Source: Incurvaria masculella (Eukaryota; Arthropoda; Insecta; Lepidoptera; Incurvariidae). Taken from it: a DNA stretch of 64,000 nucleotides. Below, piece by piece: positions 1 through 11,105 of the stretch. Position 1 is the stretch's first letter; every line of letters begins with the position of its first letter. The notes under the pieces were generated by a model, which was not told the DNA's origin, ran no database searches, and saw nothing but the letters and a program-made list of their open reading frames with translations. The stretch is taken from NCBI GenBank assembly GCA_946894095.1, contig OX335659.1:5959501-6023500 (forward strand), in the 5' to 3' direction. Position numbers and translations under genes: made by a program.

Positions 1-284
1 CCACACCAGGACCTTCCTTATATTACTTGGCTACATTGAACTGGATGAAAAATACGGGCAATTTTTATTTCCCCTTTGACCATCGTATATTCAGTTCAAT
101 GATACCAACTCGGGCGGCATTAACCCTACCTAGGAAGTACTGAAGGGGACCTACAATTTTACGTGGAATCAGAACCACTGCTAGTCTCAAAGGTCGCAAA
201 CGGTCACCCATCTAGAACCCAACCGCGCTCAGAGTTAGCTGAGCTTATCGAATCGCAAGGCGTCGCGCCACTGGGCTACTGAAG
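1..284 (-). mobile_element. SINE copy with 5S-derived head, cut by window edge
   Basis: Minus-strand SINE lacking its A-rich tail because the window starts inside it. Read on the minus strand, a degenerate 5S-like head (around 180-284) is followed by the shared body, with the block complementary to CATTGGATGAA and the block AAGGAAGGTCCTGG near position 1. The head still shows GATGGGTGACC (reverse of ggtcacccat near 205) but is heavily mutated, so this is an old copy. Confidence 0.75.
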
Positions 285-1803
285 TGTTTCGGCGATTTGT
301 GACTGAACTCATGAACTTGCAAGAAGGGCTGCGAATGCTGTGGCGGTTTGGCAGGAGCTCATTACGACCTTTCTTAAATGGCCTTCTTGCCTTTGGTGGC
401 AGTACCTAGCTGGGAAAATTGGCATTTAGCGTTAGTTTAGTGTATAAAGAAGTGCGAAATGAACAGTTTCAGTGAAATTATTTACTTAATTTGGAATCGT
501 CAATATTTTTTATATGACGGAAATTTTGCCATGTTTATGAATCAAAATGTATTTTTAGTCGTAAATTGATTAAATCGGGCACATGAACTGAAATAAAAAA
601 AAAAGTGTCAGTATTTTTAACATAGCGGGTATTTTCAAATTCACCTAAACTAATAAAAGCTGAAGAATTCGTTTGTTTCAGCGCCATATTCTATGGAATT
701 ACCAGCCAGATTTGATATTTTTTTTATTTTTGATACGCCGATTCTTGAGGAAGATTGTAGGCTATTTAACACGCTGTGGCCTTTAGAAGCCGAGAAAAAA
801 ATCAGAAAGAATGCTGAACGAACGAGGCAATAGCGCGGGCGGGCGATGCGACTCCGCTCGGTGATGTTCAAAACGAAATTGAGCCGAGTAGAGCCGGGAA
901 CTGCAGCTACTTAATACTAAAATAAAGACTTCACGAACTCGAAGGCCGGGATCAGTGAATTGGTCATTGCGATAAAAGCATACGGCCATGATTTCACATA
1001 CGGAAGCGGGTCAGCAACAATGTGCGCCCGCGGCCCCGCGCCGGCGGCGGGACGACCTTTTAGTTAATTTAACCAAATCAGATTTATCGCCGACCAGATC
1101 GGCGGCCGATAGCTGCACGATTTATCGTGGACTGGACACGGGACGCTCGTTACTTAGCGGCCGGCGCGTGCACAATGTGCGGACGGTCGCTGCTTGGCCG
1201 TTGTTTACAATGGTCGAGTGCATTTTGCGGTGTCCTACTTCTCCGACGCCAATTTCTCAGACGCCGCGCGGCGCGGTCATCGCGCAGATCGGGGGCCACG
1301 CGGTGGCTTCTTTCTGAAAAAGTTTAGCGAAATTAACCTCATACTCAGACTTCAGTCCACTTTTGACGATCTTGCGATGGTATTCTGTGCGTCGCAAGTA
1401 GCAATATATCGATGGTCGGCCTGCGGAATTAGGAGTGGAGACCGAGTCGCGCGGCGTCCGACCCGTCTATTAAATTAGCGATGGAGATATGGATCACAAT
1501 TTAGCGCATGCCAGGCTTCAGTGTGCGATATTCATGTCGTCAAGCTTCCATATCTGTATTCTCGATAATAGTGTGTTCTTCGACCATCGAAGGCCGAAGT
1601 GCTAACGGGCTACATCGATCGAAATATCACACCACACCGACCACAGTGTGTGGAGTGCACCATCTCTAGTTAGTGATAATTTTAAAATTAAAATATATCC
1701 GCCCTTATTTTTCGCCTGAAGAAAAAGTTGATCTATAATAACAATAATTATAATACTAACCAGTGATTGTGCACTCCAGCCTAGGGACTTAAAAATATTT
1801 AGG
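285..1803. other. Unassigned stretch with a GC-rich patch
   Basis: No gene recognised. About 1020-1480 is clearly GC-rich compared with its surroundings and gives overlapping open frames of about 100 codons, without domain motifs or splice context. Around 878-905 the string GAGCCGGGAACTGCAGCTACT resembles a decayed Helitron 3' end (compare GAGCCGGGTACCGCAGCTAG at 15750-15770), but no partner end was found. Confidence 0.4.
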
Positions 1804-2334
1804 TTAAGGTCTGCCTTCCCGCTCAATTCCCCATACAAACGTGCAATAAAGATCATGCGCATATTTCTTGTCGTCGATTCAAAATTATACTCATATCAGC
1901 TTTATTGGATCAAACTAGATGCTCGATAATGATTGGAATTGTAAAATTGTGTTTGGTTTCTATTAAACGGTCCGAAAAGTCGAATTTTTCGCGCGTTTTA
2001 AAAATCAGTTTGGACGTGGATCACTCAACGATGAAACAAAAAAATCTTAGTCATCGAGTCTAGATTGTGCCATGAACATTCAAAATTCAGTTTAGTTTTT
2101 ATTTGCTTTTTTACTACAGCGTTCGTGATTTACTTTTAGCTATAAGAAGTTTAGTAATGATTGTTTTTGTAAATCCAACCAAATCAAACACTATGCAAAT
2201 TGTTTGCTTTGTTGACGTGTTGCATACTCCTCATAACGAAGACAGTCTTTTTTTTAAAGATAAAGACAGTGACATTAGAAGGATTTTGTGCCGTGCCCGC
2301 GTGTATGTTATTATTGCGGGAAGGGCCACCTTAA
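1804..2334 (-). mobile_element. TTAA-flanked MITE, copy 1 (diverged)
   Basis: First of five copies of a ~550-bp non-autonomous element. Both edges carry TTAA (1804-1807 and 2331-2334). The right end keeps GGGCCACC-TTAA; the left TIR is degraded (TTAAGGTCTGCC). The interior matches the copies at 41.5, 44.0, 49.7 and 51.4 kb, including blocks for GATCAAACTAGATG and ACACTATGCA. TTAA duplication with short TIRs fits a piggyBac-like MITE by inference; no transposase is present. Confidence 0.75.
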
Positions 2335-3175
2335 GAGGAGGGAACACCTTATTGCATTCAGTTCCATAAGGACGCCAGTGAAACCATATTAGTTTGTTTT
2401 GATTATTTTTTATTTTAAAATTTGAAAAAAAAAACAATTAAAATTTTCAAAATCTGATTTCAATGCTTCAAATGTAGATGTCGCTGGAACTCAAATTAAT
2501 TAAAAATAATAATTTAAATAATAAGAAAACTAAACGGGTTTTTACATGGTTAGTCCGGTGCTAATCCCGTACTAAGTTTTGACAGGTTATTTCTGAATAC
2601 GGCTGTTAGTCACTAAGATAAACGCTCATCTTAATTATTATTTAACTTTAGTTCCATGTAAAAACAATTTGTTTTTGAAGAAAAATACCTTTAAAAACAA
2701 TCAGCTCAATCCATTGAGCTCGTCACATCACAAGCCTTGGAAACTGGCCTTATTCAAATATATAGGAAACATTCTGATAATTAAATTACAAATTGAACGG
2801 TATTCTGCTGTATTTTAATGGCTTGTTAATCTAACGAATTCTGAGCAAATGGCTGACCGCGATACTCGCCGAATTGCTTCTTTGGAATTACCTTTGACGA
2901 TCCACGTATACCATATTTGCATAATAATTTATTAAAATTGATGCGATGAACTCTTATTAATATTATGAATGTGAAAGTTATTTTTTTTTTGTGTTTCTTT
3001 AGTGCAGAACCTGGAGGAACATATATCCCGAATTCACAAATAATTTCGAGATTGTCTTGAGAGAAGACGGGTATCGTAGCTAAAATTATTCTTTCTCCCC
3101 TGATATTCAAGCCGCATTCAAAAATAAATTGTTGAAGTAAAAACACATCTCTAAATAACATGTAGATAGAATTGA
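2335..3175. other. AT-rich unassigned stretch
   Basis: AT-rich DNA with homopolymer runs. I see no repeat boundary, coding motif or RNA gene here. Confidence 0.4.
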
Positions 3176-3587
3176 GCGGCTCGTAGCCTAGTGGCGCGGG
3201 GACTGGCCTAGCGTACCAGAGGCCCGGGTTCGATACCAACTTGCACCACTGTCTTTCTCTTTCAGAGTTCGATAAGTGCATTTCGTCACGAATGCGAGCT
3301 GCTCCATGGTTCGGAATCAATGTAAAACTGTAGGTCCCCTTCCCCTACTAGGTGGTAGGGTTTAAGCCCGCCCGGGTTGGTACCATCGCATTGGATGAAA
3401 AGATGGTCGAAGCGGCAATGAAAAATTGTCCGTGTTTACCATCCAGTTCAATGTAGCCGTGCCTCATAAAGGGAAGGTCCTGGCATGGCACATCATTCCT
3501 TCGGGAATGTGGTGTATTGGGCTAATATCATAACGGTAGTTGTGTGGTATTAGCCATCCATGTCAGGTCGCATAAAAAAAGAAAAAA
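3176..3587 (+). mobile_element. Full-length tRNA-head SINE
   Basis: Near-complete SINE of about 412 bp. It begins AGCGGCTCGTAGCCTAGTGG with a tRNA-like head (A box 3185-3195, B box 3228-3238). The spacer contains TTTCTCTTTC and GCATTTCGTCACGAATGCGA. The body contains CATTGGATGAAAAGATGG and GGAAGGTCCTGGCATGGCAC. The tail is CCATCCATGTCAGGTCGCAT followed by A-rich sequence. It is the best reference copy of the tRNA-head type here. Open frames across it on the minus strand are translations of the repeat, not genes. Confidence 0.88.
3185..3238 (+). promoter_or_regulatory. Internal Pol III promoter (A and B boxes) of SINE
   Basis: TAGCCTAGTGG at 3185-3195 fits the tRNA A-box consensus TRGYNNARNNG. 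GGTTCGATACC at 3228-3238 fits the B-box consensus GGTTCGANNCC. Spacing is about 32 bp, within the normal tRNA range, so type 2 Pol III transcription is possible in principle. Confidence 0.85.
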
Positions 3588-4080
3588 TCAGGTTACAGTA
3601 TTATGCAAAAATATTCTTTAAAGTCCCAAGATTCGATTTATCTCCTTTAGTTAATAAATTGGCTCGCTTTCGGCCATCAATCAATGTTAATCTACAGTCA
3701 GACAGTTAATCTCCACTACGGGCTTGTATCTCTGTAGCTGCGCTCGGTAGATATCTAGAGCTGTATTTCTGTGTCTTAATGAAGGATAGAAAGGGGACAC
3801 TGACAGTGCCTACACTGCCGGAGATTTACCAAAGTTGTGCTAGGATTATAATCTCTTTCCAAAAAAACAGCCAGTGTTAAGTGTATTGAAATACTTTCCG
3901 GGATTTTTTTTCGATAAACAATTATAATTTTTTAACATGTTAGTTTCCTCAAATCACTGCAATACGTGTATTTCGAGTATTGTTAAGTAATTTATTTCAT
4001 GAATTATAATTATATATGTATGTTTAAGGCCATTTAGCAGAAACCTATCAGCAGCAACACAGGCAAGATCAAAATACGAG
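3588..4080. other. Unassigned stretch
   Basis: AT-rich sequence between two SINEs with no feature I can support. Confidence 0.4.
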
Positions 4081-4400
4081 TTTTTTTTTATGTGACTGGA
4101 CATGGATGGCTAATACCACACCTTCTGTCATGGTATTAGCCCAAAACACCACATGGGAACTAGGTGCCATGCCAGGACCTTCCTATATTGCACGGCTATA
4201 TTGAAATGGATGGAAAACACGGACAATTTTCATTGCCGCTTCGACCATCGTTCATCCAATGTAGTAAGGAAGGGGACCTACAGTTTAACGTGGAATCCGA
4301 ACCACGGCCCGCCTCTCTCAACGGTCGAATGGTCACCCATCCAAGACCAGACCGGACCCAGCGTTGCTTTACTTCGGAGAGCGATCGCCGAAGTGTCGCT
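4081..4400 (-). mobile_element. 5S-head SINE with internal deletion
   Basis: Minus-strand copy. It starts with the complement of the A-rich tail and CATGTCCAGTCACATA, crosses the shared body, then reaches a well-preserved 5S-derived head: the reverse complement of GGATGGGTGACC lies near 4329-4340 and that of AGTTAAGCAACGCTGGGTCC near 4350-4372. The block between CATTGGATGAA and the CCTTCCTTAC spacer is deleted. The distal head is lost after about 4400. Confidence 0.82.
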
Positions 4401-5246
4401 TGACTATTGAGACTGACAAAGGTAAAATATATAGTTAGTTATTCGCTAGCTATGGACACAGTATCACAGGACAAGAAGTAGAAATACATTTCAGTAGATA
4501 AAGTTGCCAAGACAAAGTTCGGCGTATATTTTAAAATAGTTTAAGAATAATTACAAATTGATAATAACGAACAGGGTACGTGGGCAGAGACCCTGTGGGC
4601 ATACTAGAAAATCTAGATCTTTCGAGATACTGAGATAAGCGACCAGGCAGGTTGAGAGATATCTAGTTTGAATGCAAACGCAGCCCACACCTACACATAA
4701 TTAGGGTACACTTAGCCTGTAACTTACATTATTTAGGGCTTTTTTTCACCTGCTGCTGATTAGCTTAATCGACACATAACACGGGCCTCTTTATCAGCTT
4801 TCAATCAAGACCAGTACAAGATAATCAGCCCTTTAGTAATAAAGGCCCTTTGATTGTTGATTAAAATAAATCTTAATTTTATATAAACGTAATAAATTTT
4901 AAAAACAACTATAAATTGATCTTAACCAACATTTTGAATCTGCTTGTTTGGTTCGATTTGACCCTTGAATTTTTTGAAATAATAGTGAAATATTTTTTTT
5001 TTAGATATTAGTAGGTACTTGCTGCGATAAAAAACGCACTATAAAACAAATAATGCTGAGGTGCTATTAAGAAACTCGTATAAGGCCTGGCAAGCGGTTG
5101 TATCGGTTTATATATTTAATCATACGCTATTGGGATAAATTAGCCATTGACCTGCTAACGTATAAGTAACATTATATTCCGACCGCTCTTATCTTATACG
5201 AAACATCTGGTTTGGGGGCAAACAAATACAGTCCTTAGTTACAGCT
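4401..5246. other. Unassigned AT-rich stretch
   Basis: No coding signal, repeat edge or RNA gene recognised. Confidence 0.4.
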
Positions 5247-5580
5247 AAAAAAACCGGCCAAGTGCGAGTCGGACTCACACACGAGGGGTTCCGTACCATC
5301 GTACAAGATTGAACACAAAAAAACATGTTTTTTGTGTTCCTGTGTGTGTCCCTTTAATTTTTATAATTTTTAAATTTCACCTATTTGTTGTTAAAGCGGA
5401 AAAATAAATACACACTCAATGAAAATTTCAACTTCCTACCTATTACGGTTCATGAGATACAGCCCTGTGACAGACGGACGGAGGGACGGGCGGACGGACG
5501 GACGAACGGACGGACGGACGGACAGCGGAGGCTTAGTAATAGGGTTCCGTTTTCACCCTTTGGGTACGGAACCCTAAAAA
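5247..5580 (+). mobile_element. GACG element, full-length copy
   Basis: Starts with an A-run and CCGGCCAAGTGCGAGTCGGA, followed by GGGTTCCGTACCATCG. Mid-part holds AAATAAATACACACTC and ATGAGATACAGCCCTGTGACA. Next comes a GACG/GACGG tract, then GCGGAGGCTTAGTAATAG. It ends with an inverted repeat AGGGTTCCGT…ACGGAACCCT and TAAAAA. The 3' hairpin, lack of long TIRs and A-runs at both ends define the family. The mobilising enzyme is unknown. Frames across the GACG tract are simple-repeat artefacts. Confidence 0.88.
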
Positions 5581-6302
5581 ACGCCTTAGGCCGCATCCTA
5601 ATCTTTGGCCAGGCCGAGTCGTTCTCGACAAAGGACAATAGACACAGGTTAATGCCGGGACCTTTTCAATTATTTAAAAAGGTTTCGGCTTTTAATGATA
5701 GAAAAACAGTCTTTACAATACGGAAATAAAACCGGATTATTTTACGAGGGTGTCTTATCTGAGAGCGAGCCCCGCGATTCTACGCAAGGAAAATGATTAC
5801 TTCGGTGCCATTACCGTTTTAAAAATAATGACTTCACAAATTCCGAACTTGCTTTTGACAAAAACGTCGGCTCCCCCTTAATTAAGGGTAACGCTACACC
5901 GCTGGGGCCCTTCGGAAATCTAATTCGGGCCCTAGAGCGTGTAAGCTAAAACGATCGGTCCCTTTTGCTGTTCCCTAATTATCGTACGGGTTTAGTTCGA
6001 CACATTTCGCTGAGCCGCGAGCTCACGATACAATGACATTGGTTTCATTTCAGTTCGGATTTAATGATATTGCCAATGCGGCAGCTGTTTCTTTGTAAAA
6101 AAATCACCATAACATTAAAGTCAACTTGTACTTAGGCTCCATGTGACGCTAACCTATACTCCAATATTTTGATTTTTTTTTTATTTATTGTCAGCGTCTC
6201 GGTTAAGAATAAACACCGGTAGAAAAATCGAAATATCAAAGTTTAGACTTTTGTCTAGGTGTATGACCGTAAAACAGTTTTAATGAGTTTCTTATATTCT
6301 CT
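5581..6302. other. Unassigned stretch
   Basis: No recognised repeat or gene. Confidence 0.35.
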
Positions 6303-6623
6303 AAAAACCGGCCAAGTGCGAGTCGGACTCGCAAACGAAGGGTTGCGTACCATCGTACAAGATTTAACACAATAAAATCAGGTTTTTTGTTTTGGGGCCC
6401 ACTTTAATTTTTATTATTTTTAACCGACTTCAAAAAAGGAGGAGGTTATCAATTCGTCTGTATGTTTTTTTTTTTATGTTGCCTATGAATATTTCAGCGG
6501 CCTACCTATTACGGTTCGTGAGATACAGCCCTGTGACAGACGGACGGACGGACGGAGGGACGGACAGCGGAGGCGTAGTAATAGGGTTCCGTTTTCACCC
6601 TTTGGGTACGGAACCCTAAAAAA
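6303..6623 (+). mobile_element. GACG element carrying a foreign internal segment
   Basis: Same 5' and 3' ends as the 5.2-kb copy. The middle is replaced at about 6422-6482 by a segment beginning ACCGACTTCAAAAAAGGAGG and ending in a T-run and ATGTT. The normal TTGTTGTTAAAGCGG…TGAAAA part is missing. This reads as an insertion plus loss, or a recombinant with another repeat. Confidence 0.82.
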
Positions 6624-6807
6624 CTGTTTGTTAACATCTATTTACTAGGTTTATACTAGATTTTCACGCCCGCGCTTCGAAACTATAAATGAGTAAGTCA
6701 ATTTATTTGTTTCTGGTACAAGATCACCTATTTATCTAGTGAATAAGTGTGAAACATATTTTAATTCACGTTAGAAAGTATACTTTACAGGTAAAAAACC
6801 TAAATGT

Positions 6808-6925
6808 CGCTTTGTCGTGCTTGATTTTCACGCGCATACAACAATGAACCCTAACGCAAACTCATTGATTCCGGAGATCGCCATTATCCATTCTTTGCTG
6901 AGCGCTGGAGTCAGTTGGATCCATA
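6808..6925 (+). repeat. Dispersed repeat D, copy 1
   Basis: About 118 bp matching 54622-54750 in the same orientation, with shared blocks ACGCGCATACAACA and TGAACCCTAACGCAAA. No TIR or coding motif is visible; family unknown. Confidence 0.6.
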
Positions 6926-7045
6926 AGATCTAAGATAGGGTATTTTTCGTGTCTGTCCAAGGAAAGTTAGTATATAATCGATTAGTTATAAAGAGATTTT
7001 TATAATTGTAATAGTGACATATATCTCTACAATCATTAGCTCGAA

Positions 7046-7247
7046 ATACCGCATTGGAACAAGGTGCCGTGCCCCTTTGACAATCGTTAATTCAATGCGA
7101 TGACCAACCGAAAGTTTTACACGAGTTATGAACCGTGGAAAAGCTTGCATTTAGAAAGAGAAAGTTGTTGCATGACCGGGGCGAGGATTTGAACCCATAA
7201 CCTCTCGCATGAAATGCAAGTGCTGTAGCCCCTACACCACGAGTTGT
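7046..7247 (-). mobile_element. tRNA-head SINE, mid-body deleted
   Basis: Minus-strand SINE. A short body remnant (CCGCATTGGAACAAGGTGCC) joins quickly to the tRNA-like head near 7170-7247. That head contains the reverse B box GGATTTGAACC and the block CCCCTACACCACGAG (A-box side), as in the 9.4-kb copy. Much of the central body is missing. Confidence 0.7.
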
Positions 7248-7372
7248 ACAATGAGTCAAGTTAGGCGACTAAATACCACTGGACTTTTAGATAATATTGA
7301 TGTATGCATGATGTGTTTTCAGTGGACCGATTCATAACGGAAAACATGGCAGCGAAACGTCGTGACGTCATA

Positions 7373-7402
7373 CTCGATACACGATAAATGTCGTGTATCG
7401 AG
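7373..7402. other. Perfect 12-bp-arm hairpin
   Basis: CTCGATACACGA and TCGTGTATCGAG are perfect inverted repeats separated by TAAATG. A 15-C run follows at 7405-7419. The function is unknown. Confidence 0.6.
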
Positions 7403-7654
7403 AACCCCCCCCCCCCCCCGCTCATGCTCAAACGAAAACGGTTTCATTAAAGTCCATTCACGCATAACGCACAAGGAAAATGTCGATAACAGATAAAAGG
7501 CGAATCGAATTGCAGAAACGAAACGTCACAAAAAACGTCAAAATAAATCGTGATTTGGTTCTTTGTGTTGAAGTTTTTGTGAGTTGTGACGATTGCAGCC
7601 TGCCCCGCGCCGCTAAAGCTACAGGCTGTTACGTTGACGGTGGGAGGACTCGGT

Positions 7655-8075
7655 TATTTATTTATTTATTTTAACAAGGAACACCAACAGGTGACAGTAC
7701 AAAACAGTGAGACAAATTAGATTTTTTATAACATTTCTTAACATTTCTGGTATGTCACCCAATTACAGGTGTACACAACATGTTTCAAACCGTATAATTT
7801 TGAAGAAGTACTATTAATTAATATACAAACCTAAAAAATACTGGTAGATAAATATGTAAGAATGAGTTAAACTAATAAGTAAATAACGAGCAAAACATAC
7901 AAATATGAAAACATAAGGATTTGCAATATAATATCCGTGGATATGGTATCAAGCCTCTAGACAACATGCTGAAGTACTTCATTTCTAAAATCCTTGAGAT
8001 TGGAAAGAAATATGTAGGTCAATCCTCGCATATTCTTCAAATCTATTAAAGCTTTGGCATACACGTGGTAAAATA
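7655..8075 (-). mobile_element. Probable non-LTR retrotransposon 3' end
   Basis: Read on the minus strand, the segment ends in GGTGTTCCTTGTTAAAATAA followed by an (AAAT)n tail (7655-7674). This is the layout of a LINE 3' UTR with a simple-repeat tail. No reverse-transcriptase motif survives, so the call rests on tail structure alone. Confidence 0.35.
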
Positions 8076-9404
8076 TATTGTTTTCCTAGGTTAGTTTTCT
8101 TTATTAATATTCTTTCAAACTGATTCAAAAATATGTCGAAGCAGTTAATCAAAAGAAATTAATTAGTTAAATTCGAATGCACTATTTCTGGTTAATAACA
8201 TTCTGATAGCAACCTTAATCAAACCATGGTCAAATCACCGATCAGGGAAATATCGGCGTGCACAAACCGAAAATGACGTCATAACCAAATATCCACTATA
8301 ACCACTCGATTAACCTCTCCCGTGTGATGGAATGGATAAAAACTTTATGGGAGTTCAGGTAATGAATGAGATTAATTTGAAAAATTAAATTAATAAGGCG
8401 CTAGCTGAACAGCTGATATGTGTCAATGTCAGCGGATAGCGGAGTCAAGCAGTTTTTTTTTTATTTCGGATTCCAGGCCGGGAAACAGACCCGATATTTT
8501 AGTGCAATTCCGGGTACTTGACCCGTGTATCATTAGCTTTGTAATTAAAATTTTGTCAACAGACATGTATTATTGTGTATTATTAACACCAACACGCCCA
8601 ATTGCGTTTTGACAGCTTGCAACAACCGCACTCCACCCTAAAACAATTTTGTAAAAATGACATATTATGTTTGGGAACATGGGGAATATCTTGTTTTGAA
8701 AATTATGTAGAGAAAAGTTACATATTTTTTATTTATTTATAAAGCAAATTAATTAATTAACGAATAAACGTAAAATATGTTATTTTGGGTGGCACAGGAA
8801 AATGCGATTTAGTATTATTTATTCGAAAAACTAAAACCAATCCAACAATAATAAAAAGGTAATATACATATTTGTTTTATGCAGTTTTATTGAGTTTACA
8901 TTGCATAAATGCAATACAAAAAGAAATTAATAAATCACCTCTCTTGGTTTAGTAAGTAAAAGCTAGTAGCCCACGAGCACCCTCTACGTAAGATACTAGT
9001 GCGCCACTCCCTTACCTACGTCACCCCTCCGCCCCCAGCCCGCGCCCGGTGCACTATGCACTTGGCACCGCCGCCGAGGGAGGGGCTCGCTTGCACCGCA
9101 TCAGGCGACATTTGCCGTTAGGAGTGCGTTGCGCCCTAGAAACACAATAATAATCTTACTAAAATAACTGATCGAGCGACCGCGAAGTTTCACAGTTCTA
9201 TACAGATTGTATTTATCAACCGATTCTCGTGAAATTTCGTGAGTAGATTCGATAATTATATGGATTTTGTGTGTCGATGCAGTTTTTGGAAAACGTTCAA
9301 ATGTGACAATACCTAAAGCATTAGGTACTTAATAAAGTGATAAAAATACAAGAAAAAATGCAGGATTTTCTCGTAAGCTGCGCGATGATTATTTATTTAG
9401 TTTT
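8076..9404. other. Unassigned stretch with a GC-rich island
   Basis: Mostly AT-rich. At 9000-9130 there is a short GC-rich island (CCTCCGCCCCCAGCCCGCGC) with no supported exon. At about 9218-9300, AACCGATTCTCGTGAAATTT and TTCGATAAT resemble sequence near 61.1 and 62.85 kb, so a fragment of that end-of-window repeat is present. Confidence 0.4.
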
Positions 9405-9573
9405 AGGGGACCTACAGTTTTACATGGGTCTCGAACCATGGAACCGCTCGCATTCGTAACTGCACTTATCCGACTCGGAAAGATAAATAAAGTGGCGCAT
9501 GACCGGGGCGAGGATTTGAACCCAGAGCTCTCGCATGAAAGGCAAGTCCTCTAGCCCCTAGACCACGAGCTAG
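9405..9573 (-). mobile_element. tRNA-Glu-like SINE head fragment
   Basis: Minus-strand head plus proximal body (GTAAAACTGTAGGTCCCC side at 9405). Read on the minus strand it starts TAGCTCGTGGTCTAGGGGCT. The anticodon-like loop is CTTTCAT, giving TTC (Glu). The TTCAAATCC T-loop region follows. The match to tRNA-Glu includes the GTGGTCTAG D-arm. This head differs from the one at 3176, so the SINE group has used at least two tRNA-like heads. Confidence 0.78.
9512..9565 (-). promoter_or_regulatory. A and B boxes of tRNA-Glu-like SINE head
   Basis: On the minus strand, TGGTCTAGGGG (9555-9565) fits the A box and GGTTCAAATCC (9512-9522) fits the B box. Both match the Pol III consensus. Confidence 0.8.
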
Positions 9574-10048
9574 ATACTTGCGGTAACAGTAATTTTGTTG
9601 TTTGTTTGTGCTTATATTTTGACGATCTCCATCTCTTTATATCCATCTCTTTTCGTCTTAAAAGTATTTTCAGAGAGGTACCTCGAAGTCCAAAGAAGGC
9701 GGGACTACGAAATCAGTCGCGCATAATTTCCTTTTTTCCTAAATAAAATAATGAAGTTCTCTTTATGTCCGTATTATAAGACTCACTGTCCAATCTGTCT
9801 GGACGTCCGACGGGCAGATCCGCCGGGCAAATACGCGCGTGAATATCACGCTCCGTGCCGTGTGAACACGCGCGTCGCGTGGTGAATGATCTCTACGTCG
9901 ACCCTCGTCTGCCCGCGATGTATCTACTCCCATTTACCACGCCATAAAATTGCGAATTCCCCTGTCTTTATTGTCCCCCGTATGGGGTCTTACGCGTACG
10001 CGACGGAACGTGGCTTATGGCTCGAATGTATTAAGGCGCTCTTAAACC

Positions 10049-10372
10049 AAAAAACCGGCCAAGTGCGAGTCGGACTCGCACACGAAGGGTTCCGTACCAT
10101 CGTAAAAAAATGTATAAAAAAAATCACGTTTTTTGTATGGGGACCCCCTTTAATTTAAATTATTTCTAAATCTTACCTATTTGTTGTTAATGCGGCAAAA
10201 TAAATACACACTCTGTGAAAATTTCTGCTGTCTATCTGTTACGGTTACTGAGATACAGCCCTGTGACAGACGGACAGACGGACGGACGGACGGACGGACG
10301 GACGGACGGACGGACAGCGGAGGCTTAGTAATAGGGTTCCGTTTTCACCCTTTGGGTACGGAACCCTAAAAA
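10049..10372 (+). mobile_element. GACG element, full-length copy
   Basis: Complete ends (CCGGCCAAGTGCGAGTCGGA; terminal ACGGAACCCTAAAAA) with the longest GACG tract here, about ten units at 10268-10314. Repeat H starts about 60 bp downstream. Confidence 0.9.
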
Positions 10373-10431
10373 CGATAGATTCTAATGTAACGTACCGTAA
10401 TGCATTTATAATGTATCGTTTTTATACATAT

Positions 10432-10832
10432 ATCTGACATGGGTACTACATTGTCGCATGAATTTATTTGTTTAATTACCTATATTTGATATGATACAAC
10501 CTGGTATCAAAAATTACAATTATTTTTACACCATAATAATTTTGTTTAGGTTAACTATTAATTTAGAATAAGATTTCACTATGGTAGTCTAGAGTTTGCT
10601 ATCCATCAACGTACAAATGGTGTTCTTCGTAAACAGTGCATATTTTATCTATAAATCGTTGTAAACTAGTTCGCAAGTATAAAATAAATATAAACCAGAC
10701 GAAGTTTCTTGTCGATTTTGCTTCGCCAGAGGTAGACCGTCAGAAAACAATATTGACGAATCTGACTGGTAATATACGTCTAATGGAGGAAATGAAGAAA
10801 CTGAAACTGATAGAATTCAATAAATGTATAAT
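10432..10832 (+). repeat. Repeat H, probable LINE 3' region, copy 1
   Basis: Matches 16711-17142 in the same orientation: TCTGACATGGGTACTACATT at the start, GACGAAGTTTCTTGTCG and TTCGCCAGA in the middle, and an A-rich tail with GAAACTGAAACTG. A tandem hexamer tail after an AT-rich non-coding region fits the 3' UTR of a non-LTR retrotransposon. A 78-codon frame at 10636-10872 has no recognisable motif. Confidence 0.6.
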
Positions 10833-10872
10833 AAACGTTTTAAAAGTCTTAATCAAAGATTTATCTGATTAA

Positions 10873-11031
10873 GGGCCGAGTGCACGAAAGAACAAAAAAT
10901 CAAAATCAACGTCAAAGTATGATCAAACACGTCACTTTGTGTGGACAGTATGGAAGGAACGCTATGCGGATCACTAAAAGTGACGTGTTTGAACATTGAT
11001 TAACTCGGCCGTCTCTTCGTGCAACCGGGGC
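10873..11031. mobile_element. 159-bp TIR MITE with TAA target duplication
   Basis: TAA at 10870-10872 and 11032-11034 flanks ends GGGCCGAGTGCACGAA and TTCGTGCAACCGGGGC (12 of 16 positions match as inverted repeats). A second inverted pair lies inside: ATCAAACACGTCACTT and AAGTGACGTGTTTGA. A 3-bp TAA duplication with short TIRs suggests a PIF/Harbinger-type MITE by inference. Confidence 0.7.
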
Positions 11032-11105
11032 TAAATGATAGTTCGTTTGAAGAACAATATTGACTAATTGCTAATTATTAGTAAAATCAGAGTGGGCAGT
11101 CTGAG

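Noticed and set aside
870..910. Helitron 3' end
   Set aside because: GAGCCGGGAACTGCAGCTACT is similar, but CTAG is changed and no 5' end was found.
3176..3240. tRNA gene
   Set aside because: A and B boxes are present but the segment continues into a SINE body, and the acceptor stem does not pair well; it is a SINE head. The same applies to the other heads.
2826..3320. 164-codon minus-strand open frame
   Set aside because: Its N-terminal third is the translation of the SINE at 3176-3587; the rest has no motif. Similar frames occur over other SINE copies (e.g. 47906-48428).
5385..5729. Repeated R-T-D-G/G-R-T-D peptide frames
   Set aside because: Translations of the (GACG)n tract of the GACG element.
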